64,000 nt of DNA from Phycisphaerales bacterium (lineage in GTDB: Bacteria > Planctomycetota > Phycisphaerae > UBA1845): assembly GCA_020639115.1 (NCBI GenBank), contig JACKHG010000002.1, forward strand, positions 372,001 through 436,000, given 5' to 3'. The notes beneath the pieces were generated by a model that was given only the letters and a program-made list of their open reading frames with translations, was not told the DNA's origin and made no database searches. Made by a program: the position numbers and the translations under genes. This document shows positions 57,971-64,000 of the stretch, piece after piece. How positions within the stretch are numbered: position 1 is the stretch's first letter; each line of letters begins with the position of its first letter.

Positions 57971-60900
57971 ATGGGCTGGCAATTCGCAATCGACGTCGGC
58001 GGTACGTTCACCGACGTGCTGGCGCGCAGTCCCGAGGGGGTGGTCCGCGTCCATAAGCTGCTCAGCTCGGGGCGGTGCATCGGGTCCACCGGCGCGGGCT
58101 CCTCGGCTTCCGCCCTGGTTGATCCGCAGCGCCGCCACGATCCGCCGGACTTCTGGCGCGGGTATCGCCTCGACCTGCACGGCGCTGCCGGGACGGCGGT
58201 GCACTCAGCCGCGGTGGTCGCGTTCGACGCGGCGACTGGGACGCTGCGTTTCGCACCTGCCGCTCCGCAAGCCCCGGTCGTCGGTCAGCGCTACGTCTTG
58301 CACAGCTCGGAGCCGGCGCCGATCCTCGCGGTCCGCTACCTCCTGGGGCGCGGGCTCGAAGCGCCCCTGGGCGAAGTGGACCTGCGGCTGGGGACGACGC
58401 GCGCGACCAACGCGCTTCTCGAACGCAAGGGGGCGCGCACCGTGTTCGTCACGACGCGGGGCTTCGCCGACATTCTGCGCATCGCGAACCAGGACCGGCC
58501 GCGTCTCTTTGACCTGGAAATCATCAAGCCGGAGCAACTTGCGGCGCAGGTGATCGAGCTGGACGAACGCCTCGCCGCGGACGGGACCGTGCTGCGCACG
58601 TTGGACCCGGACGCCGTGCGCGCGGCGCTGCAGGCCATCCCCGATCGGGAGAACTGCGCCCTGGCCATCTGCCTGCTGCACGCCCACACGAACAGTGTGC
58701 ACGAGGAGCTCACCGCCGGCATCGCCGCCGAACTGGGTTTTCTCCAGGTATCGGTGTCGTCGCGCACCGCGCCGCTGCCGCGCATCGTCGCCCGGGGCGA
58801 CACGACGGTGGTGGACGCCTACCTGGGGCCGGTCATCCGCGACTATGTGGCATCGATCAAGGCGGCGCTGCCGGAAGGCCAGGTCCGGGTCATGACCAGT
58901 GCGGGCGGACTCGTGGACGGAGCGCGCGTGGCGGCGAAGGACACGCTGCTGAGCGGGCCAGCCGGTGGCGTCGTCGGTTGCGTCGAGGTGGCTCGCCGCG
59001 CCGGCCTGGAGCGGGTCATCGGCTTCGACATGGGCGGAACCAGCACGGACGTCTCGCGGTGGAGCGGCGCGTTTGAATACCAGTTCGAGACGACGAAGGG
59101 AGGCGTACGCGTCGTCGCGCCCATGCTCGCGGTCGAGACCGTGGCGGCGGGCGGCGGCAGCATCGCCGCGTTCGACGGACAAAAGTTCACGGTGGGGCCG
59201 CACAGCGCCGGGGCGGCGCCGGGGCCGGCGTGCTACGGTGCCGGCGGGCCGCTGACGGTCACAGACGCCAACCTGGCGCTGGGCCGCTTGTATGCGCCGC
59301 GTTTTCCATTTCCGCTCGATACGGAAGCCGTGGCGGCGCGGCTGGCGGAGTTGGGGCGCGAGGCTGCGGCTGGGACGGGACAGCATCTGAGCGCCGCTGC
59401 GCTCGCCGCGGGGTTGATCCGCATAGCCAACGAGCACATGGCGGCTGCTCTGCGGCGCATCTCGGTGGAGAAGGGCTACGACCCGGCTGATCACGCGCTC
59501 GTCGCGTTTGGCGGGGCGGGTGGACAGCACGCGTGTGCAGTGGCGGATCTGCTGGGGATCCGGCGGGTGCTGCTGAGCCCGCTGGCGGGCGTGCTCAGTG
59601 CGTGGGGCATCGCAGCCGCCGACGTGAAGCGGTTCGACGTTCGCGCGGTCGACGCGGTGCTCAGTCCGGAAGCGTTGCGCGCGCACGAGCCGGTTTTCGC
59701 CGAGATGGAGACGCAACTCGCGGCGGAGATCGAGACGGACGGCGTGGCCCCCGCCGATATCGAGCCGGCGATCCGCTCGTGCGACCTGCGTTACCGGGGC
59801 GAGGACGCGGTGCTCACCGTGACGACGCCGGACGGAAACTACGCGGCTACGTTCGAACGAATGCATGAACAGCTCTACGGCTACGTGCACGCGAACCGCA
59901 AGATCGAGCTGACTGCACTGCGCGTCGAGCGCGTAGGTAAAACCCGCTCGATGGAGGTGGCTCCGCCGGCATCCGCTGCCGCGGCGCTTCAGCCGGTGCA
60001 GCAGACACGGACGTACTTTGCGGACCGCTGGTGGGACACGCCGGTGTTCGATCGGTCCGCGATGCGGATTGGACACCGCGTCGCCGGGCCGGCACTTATC
60101 CTGGAGAACACGGGGACGATCGTGGTGCCGCCGGATTGGGGTGGTGCGATCGTCGCGACGGGCGACCTGCTGCTCGAGCGGGGCGACGCGACGTCGCGGC
60201 GGCAGAATGCCTCGACCGCGTGCGACCCCGTGCGGCTTGAGCTCTTCAACAACCGCTTCGCCGCGATCGCCGAGCAGATGGGCACGACGCTGCGGCGGAC
60301 CGCCCTGTCGACCAACGTGAAGGAGCGCCTGGACTATTCCTGCGCCGTGTTCGACGCAACCGGTGAGCTGATTGCCAACGCCCCGCACCTGCCCGTGCAC
60401 CTGGGCAGCATGGGGGCGTGCGTGCAGGCCGTGTTGCGGGAATCGCCGCAGCTCGCCCCCGGCGACGTGGTGTTGAACAATGATCCCTTCTCCGGCGGCA
60501 CGCACATCCCGGACGTCACCTGCGTGGCTCCTGTGTTTGCGCCGGATGGTACGCGGCTTCTCTTCCTCGTGGCGAGCCGCGCGCACCACGCCGAGATCGG
60601 CGGCTCGCGGCCGGGTTCGTTACCCGCGGACGCGACGACGCTCGCCGAGGAGGGCGTGCTCATTCGCCATTTCAAGGTGGTCTCGGGCGGAGAGCTGCAG
60701 ACGGCGGCGCTGCGGACAATGCTCACCGGCGGACCGTATCCGTCACGCGCACCGGAAGAGAACATCGCCGACATCGCAGCGCAGATCGCCGCCAACCAGA
60801 CGGGCATCCGCGCGCTGCACGCGTTTCTCGCGGAGGCGGGCGAACCGGTCGTGCTGGCCTACATGCAGCACATCCGCGGCGCGGCGGAGGCGAAGATGCG

Positions 60901-61771
60901 CGCAGCGCTGCGCCGCCTCGGCGACGGGACCTACACGTTCGCGGATGCGCTGGACGACGGCAGCCCGATCTGCTGCCGCATCGACGTGCGGGACGGTACA
61001 GCGCGTCTCGACTTCGCCGGCTCCGCCGGTGTCCATCCAGGAAATTTCAATGCGAATCCGGCGATCGTCGCCAGCGCCGTGCTCTACTGCTTCCGCTGCC
61101 TGCTGGCAGAGGACATTCCGCTCAACGCCGGCGTGCTGGCGCCGCTCGAAATCGTCGTGCCGCGGGGGATGCTCGACCCGCCGCGCGACGACGACCCGCT
61201 GCGCTGTCCGGCGGTCGGGGCCGGCAACGTGGAGACGTCGCAGCGGCTCGTCGACGTGATCTTCGGCGCCCTCGGCGCGGTGGCAGCCAGCCAGGGCACG
61301 ATGAACAACGTGATCTTCGGCGACGCCGGATGGGGTTACTACGAGACGATCGCCGGCGGCAGCGGCGCCGGGCCGACCTGCTGCGGCGCGGACGCCGTGC
61401 ACACGCACATGACCAACACGCGGCAGACGGATCCGGAGGTGCTCGAGGCGCGCTATCCCGTGCGGTTGCGCCGCCTGGCCATCCGCTGCGGCTCGGGCGG
61501 CGCGGGCCGGCAGCGCGGCGGCGACGGGCTCATCCGGGAGATCGAGTTCCTGGCGCCGGTGACGCTTTCGATCATCAGCCAGCGCCGCGTCCGGGCGCCC
61601 TACGGCGTGGCGGGCGGATCGCCCGGCGCCTGCGGCGTCAACCGCATGCGCCGCGCGGGACGGGATGTATGGGAGGTACTTCCGGGTGTCGTTTCGACGT
61701 GCGCCGAGACCGGCGACACGCTGCGGATCGAAACGCCCGGTGGCGGCGGTTACGGCAGGCCGCAGGCCTGA
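57971..61771 (+). CDS. 5-oxoprolinase / hydantoinase (HyuA-HyuB fusion)
   Basis: A 1266-residue cytoplasmic ATP-dependent amidohydrolase like eukaryotic and some bacterial 5-oxoprolinases. The A half (about 1-745) has the actin-like ATP site AIDVGGTFTDVLARS, FDMGGTSTDVSRW and AAGGGSIAAFDG. The B half (about 755-1260) starts LELFNNRFAAIAEQMG and has NDPFSGGTHIPDVTC and the C-terminal GGAGRQRGGDGLIREIEF. Both halves look complete. It opens 5-oxoproline or a hydantoin ring; no transporter or partner is adjacent. It ends 19 bases from the convergent HDOD gene. Confidence 0.93.
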   Translation: MGWQFAIDVGGTFTDVLARSPEGVVRVHKLLSSGRCIGSTGAGSSASALVDPQRRHDPPDFWRGYRLDLHGAAGTAVHSAAVVAFDAATGTLRFAPAAPQAPVVGQRYVLHSSEPAPILAVRYLLGRGLEAPLGEVDLRLGTTRATNALLERKGARTVFVTTRGFADILRIANQDRPRLFDLEIIKPEQLAAQVIELDERLAADGTVLRTLDPDAVRAALQAIPDRENCALAICLLHAHTNSVHEELTAGIAAELGFLQVSVSSRTAPLPRIVARGDTTVVDAYLGPVIRDYVASIKAALPEGQVRVMTSAGGLVDGARVAAKDTLLSGPAGGVVGCVEVARRAGLERVIGFDMGGTSTDVSRWSGAFEYQFETTKGGVRVVAPMLAVETVAAGGGSIAAFDGQKFTVGPHSAGAAPGPACYGAGGPLTVTDANLALGRLYAPRFPFPLDTEAVAARLAELGREAAAGTGQHLSAAALAAGLIRIANEHMAAALRRISVEKGYDPADHALVAFGGAGGQHACAVADLLGIRRVLLSPLAGVLSAWGIAAADVKRFDVRAVDAVLSPEALRAHEPVFAEMETQLAAEIETDGVAPADIEPAIRSCDLRYRGEDAVLTVTTPDGNYAATFERMHEQLYGYVHANRKIELTALRVERVGKTRSMEVAPPASAAAALQPVQQTRTYFADRWWDTPVFDRSAMRIGHRVAGPALILENTGTIVVPPDWGGAIVATGDLLLERGDATSRRQNASTACDPVRLELFNNRFAAIAEQMGTTLRRTALSTNVKERLDYSCAVFDATGELIANAPHLPVHLGSMGACVQAVLRESPQLAPGDVVLNNDPFSGGTHIPDVTCVAPVFAPDGTRLLFLVASRAHHAEIGGSRPGSLPADATTLAEEGVLIRHFKVVSGGELQTAALRTMLTGGPYPSRAPEENIADIAAQIAANQTGIRALHAFLAEAGEPVVLAYMQHIRGAAEAKMRAALRRLGDGTYTFADALDDGSPICCRIDVRDGTARLDFAGSAGVHPGNFNANPAIVASAVLYCFRCLLAEDIPLNAGVLAPLEIVVPRGMLDPPRDDDPLRCPAVGAGNVETSQRLVDVIFGALGAVAASQGTMNNVIFGDAGWGYYETIAGGSGAGPTCCGADAVHTHMTNTRQTDPEVLEARYPVRLRRLAIRCGSGGAGRQRGGDGLIREIEFLAPVTLSIISQRRVRAPYGVAGGSPGACGVNRMRRAGRDVWEVLPGVVSTCAETGDTLRIETPGGGGYGRPQA

Positions 61772-61790
61772 ACGCCCGCGCCGGATCCGG

Positions 61791-62687
61791 TCAGAGCAGC
61801 TCCGCAATGCGCTGCTTGAGCCGCTCGATGACCTCGTCGTTCCAATGCGGGCAGTTGCACGCTTCGGCGATGATGGGAAGCTCAATCTGCATCCGGGCCA
61901 GCACGATGAGGTCGCCGTTCAACGCCCGGTGCAGCGTGTTGATCGCGTCGGTCTCGGCCATCGCATTGTGGTCGAAGATGGCGGTGTGCACCTGGTCGGC
62001 CAGGAAGGCCAGCGTCGAGAGCGGGTCGGAGCCCGGGGTGTGCGAATTGCGAATGGCGCGCCCGATCGTCACCGGGAGACTCCACTGCGCGGCGAACGCA
62101 GCGCCCACGTCCGCGTGGTTGTAGCCGAGCAGTTCGGTTTCCTGCTGATACAGGCGAATGTTGCTGAGCGCCTTGGCACGCCGGACTTCGGCATATCCCT
62201 TCGCGTCGCTGCGGTGGAGAACCAGCACGCCCAGATCCTGCAGCAGGCCGACGACGTAGGCTTCCTCCGGGTCCGCGGTGCGCAACTGCCCGGCGAGCAG
62301 CTTCGCGGCGGTCGCGCTGGTCAACGAGTAACGCCAGAACCGCGCGTAGTCGAAGTCCATGCCGCCCGCCGGCTGCTCGAAGGAGAAAAGGTGCAGCGTC
62401 AGTGCCAGCGAGCGGATCTGGCGCATGCCGATGTGCGCGCACGCGCGCGGAATCGTCGTGATCGCGTTTCCGCGGTAGTTCTCCGCGGAGTTCGCCATGC
62501 TCAGTACGCGTGCGGCGAGCTTGGGATCGGTCGCGACGATCTCCGCGATCTGGTCGACGGTCGCATCGCGGTTTCCACCCAGTCGCAGCAGGCGCACGGT
62601 GGCCGCCGGCATCGTCGGCAGGTCAGCGGATGCGACCAGGGACTGCAGATCGAGGGTCGGCAGTTTCGGACAGGTCTGGGTTCTCAT
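61791..62687 (-). CDS. HDOD-domain signalling protein
   Basis: A 298-residue helical protein with an HDOD domain (about 20-215): LPTMPAATVRLLRLGG, IVATDPKLAARVLSMANSA, TIPRACAHIGMRQIRSLAL and HADVGAAFAAQW. HDOD domains resemble HD phosphohydrolases but usually lack the metal site, as seems so here (VGLLQDLGVLVLH). They act as regulatory platforms, often with cyclic di-GMP pathways. No partner domain is fused. Confidence 0.9.
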   Translation of the reverse strand: MRTQTCPKLPTLDLQSLVASADLPTMPAATVRLLRLGGNRDATVDQIAEIVATDPKLAARVLSMANSAENYRGNAITTIPRACAHIGMRQIRSLALTLHLFSFEQPAGGMDFDYARFWRYSLTSATAAKLLAGQLRTADPEEAYVVGLLQDLGVLVLHRSDAKGYAEVRRAKALSNIRLYQQETELLGYNHADVGAAFAAQWSLPVTIGRAIRNSHTPGSDPLSTLAFLADQVHTAIFDHNAMAETDAINTLHRALNGDLIVLARMQIELPIIAEACNCPHWNDEVIERLKQRIAELL

Positions 62688-63079
62688 GGCACGCGCGCTC
62701 CCACACAGCCACCGCGTCCTCGGCGCGGACCGGGCAGCCGTTCAAGGGCTACGTCGGCTGAAACGGGTGTCGGGTTGAAGCGAGGCTGATGAGCGGGCGC
62801 GCGGACCCGCGCACCTCGGAGTTATCGGCAACGTGATTTTCGGAAAACTGCACAACCTGGGATAGGGCAGATCGGTCTTCGCTCACGCGATCGGGGCACA
62901 TCGGGAATATCGGCAATCTGGAACGGTTTTGCCGCAGGCGCTGCGTGTGCCGCGCCTCGGTCTGCAGTGCTTTCTTTCCAAGACCCGGGCACTATCATGG
63001 CGGGCTGTGACGGCGCAGCGTTCGCGGCCACGCTTTTCGCGATCCGTTCCATGAAACCCTACCAGAAGGAGGAATCGAA
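62688..63079. other. 392-bp divergent intergenic region
   Basis: Lies between the HDOD gene (minus) and the lipoprotein gene (plus). Near its end is TATCAT (about 62993), a possible -10 for the lipoprotein gene. No credible ORF or strong hairpin was seen. Confidence 0.5.
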
Positions 63080-63649
63080 ATGACCAGTCTGAAGAGAACG
63101 TGCGTCCTGTTGTGCGCCCTCGGGGCCGTCGGCCTGGTCGGCTGCGGGCCGAAGATGGACAAGGATGCGATGCAGAGCATGAAGCCGGAGCGACCGGCGC
63201 AGTTGACCATGCTCGATCGCTTCGTGGGCGAGTGGAAGGGCACCGGCGAGATGACGATGGCCGGCTCGGACGAGGTGATGCACTCCACCGGCACGAGCAA
63301 GATGAGCTGGGGGCTCGACAAGATGGTGCTCATCGAAAACAGCGAATACAAGATGGGCGACGACACGATGATGGGCATGGGCACGTGGACCTGGGACAAG
63401 AAGCACAACCGCTTCCACACCACGTGGGTCGACTCCTGGGGCAGTTACGGCTCCGGCTACGCGAAGTACAACGATGACAAGGATTGCTGGACCATGCGCG
63501 GCACGTCGACCGGGTGCATGGGCACGACCACCGGCAAGGGCACGATGAAGTTCCTGGACAACAACACGATGGAGTGGACCTGGAGCGAGTACTGCTGCCT
63601 GGGCCTCATGAAGGTCATGGAGATGAAGGGCACGTCGACGCGCCAGTAG
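63080..63649 (+). CDS. DUF1579-type lipoprotein
   Basis: A 189-residue lipoprotein: a short signal with lipobox LVGC (Cys about 22), then a beta-rich DUF1579-like domain (RFVGEWKGTGEM, WGLDKMVLIENSEYKMG, GTWTWDKKHNRFHTTWVDSWG). It is unusually rich in Met, Trp and Lys for this GC-rich genome. A perfect AAGGAGG stands 8-9 bases before the ATG. The role of this family is unknown. Confidence 0.85.
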   Translation: MTSLKRTCVLLCALGAVGLVGCGPKMDKDAMQSMKPERPAQLTMLDRFVGEWKGTGEMTMAGSDEVMHSTGTSKMSWGLDKMVLIENSEYKMGDDTMMGMGTWTWDKKHNRFHTTWVDSWGSYGSGYAKYNDDKDCWTMRGTSTGCMGTTTGKGTMKFLDNNTMEWTWSEYCCLGLMKVMEMKGTSTRQ

Positions 63650-63687
63650 GTCGCTTGTCGGCGGTCCACCTCCTGGTGAATTGCACC

Positions 63688-63727
63688 ACAGCCCGCGGGG
63701 GTCCCGGCGACCCGCGCGGGCTGTTTC
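63688..63727 (+). terminator. probable terminator after the lipoprotein gene
   Basis: ACAGCCCGCG (63688-63697) and CGCGGGCTGT (63715-63724) form a 10-bp stem; the following T-run is short (TTTC). Confidence 0.65.
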
Positions 63728-63857
63728 ATGCCTGCCCCCCTTGCCGTGGCGTTCCGGACTTGATCCAGACCGACATGGCGCACTACAGTCCGAGGCTCGC
63801 CCGGGTTGGCATTCCCGGCGAGCGGATCTGTTGAGCTGAAGTGAGCGAGCGCTGCGG

Positions 63858-64000
63858 GTGACGATCGACGAGGCCATTGCGCTGATGGGTACTTCCGCGG
63901 TGGAGAGCCGCGCGCGGCTCAAAGTGCGCTATCGGCGGCTCGCGGTGCTGCACCATCCCGATCGCAACGGCAACAGCCCGGCGAGCTACGCTGCGTTCAC
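63858..64000 (+). CDS. J-domain (DnaJ-like) protein, 5' part only
   Basis: An open frame from a GTG at 63858 runs off the window end after 47 codons. It encodes helices typical of a J domain with the HPD tripeptide in LKVRYRRLAVLHHPDRNGN. A stop at 63837 in the same frame limits the N-terminus. Full length and C-terminal domains cannot be seen. Confidence 0.8.
   Translation, partial: MTIDEAIALMGTSAVESRARLKVRYRRLAVLHHPDRNGNSPASYAAF

Overview
The window reads as a chromosome segment of a high-GC, Gram-negative-type member of the Planctomycetota, probably near the Phycisphaerae. Three things support this. There is a short, very basic protein of the family known from the Planctomycetes/Verrucomicrobia/Chlamydiae group (26434-26652). 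There is a large pseudopilin-type protein with an FTLVE prepilin motif and an H-x9-DG-like end (12699-13793). There are also Hanks-type kinases, FHA proteins, LpxA and a PEP-CTERM protein. I saw no tRNA, rRNA, CRISPR array, transposase or phage gene.

Layout. 1-1600: tail of an unidentified gene and a HAMP-GGDEF diguanylate cyclase. 1800-11042: a same-strand block that is the most unusual part of the window. It holds a membrane protein, a Ser/Thr kinase with two zinc ribbons, a small membrane zinc-ribbon protein, an unrecognised protein, three different coiled-coil proteins that look like ESCRT-III/PspA-superfamily subunits (4420, 5073, 6730), a one-domain PspC protein, a four-helix-bundle (S23-type) gene framed by inverted simple repeats, a nucleotidyltransferase, a Vps4-like AAA ATPase with an MIT-like N-terminus (8004-9128) and a predicted SPFH-like/beta-propeller protein (9291-11042). 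I infer a bacterial membrane-remodelling machine: filament-forming subunits, an ATPase that could disassemble them through acidic tail motifs, and PspC and SPFH-type membrane partners, possibly under kinase control.

11.5-36.7 kb: housekeeping and envelope genes. These are lpxA, the pseudopilin, an FtsX-type ABC exporter pair, a TPR/FHA protein next to a membrane Ser/Thr kinase, a SNF2 helicase with a small overlapping partner, a SPOR-like protein, the basic marker protein, a PEP-CTERM protein, an aminotransferase, a tail-anchored protein, two ABC-2 permeases, a GT-C/TPR membrane protein, pyrK with tandem palindromes upstream, a zinc-ribbon membrane protein and a LysM L,D-transpeptidase.

36.7-57.8 kb: an exopolysaccharide locus in alternating strand blocks. 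It has a Wzz-like chain-length protein, a low-molecular-weight tyrosine phosphatase, an O-antigen-ligase-like polymerase, four glycosyltransferase genes (one a GT2-GT4 fusion), a deacetylase-methyltransferase fusion, an ATP-grasp enzyme, an APH-like kinase, two further methyltransferases and two MBOAT/SGNH acylation pairs. 57.9-64 kb: a fused 5-oxoprolinase/hydantoinase, an HDOD protein, a DUF1579-type lipoprotein and the start of a J-domain protein cut by the window end.
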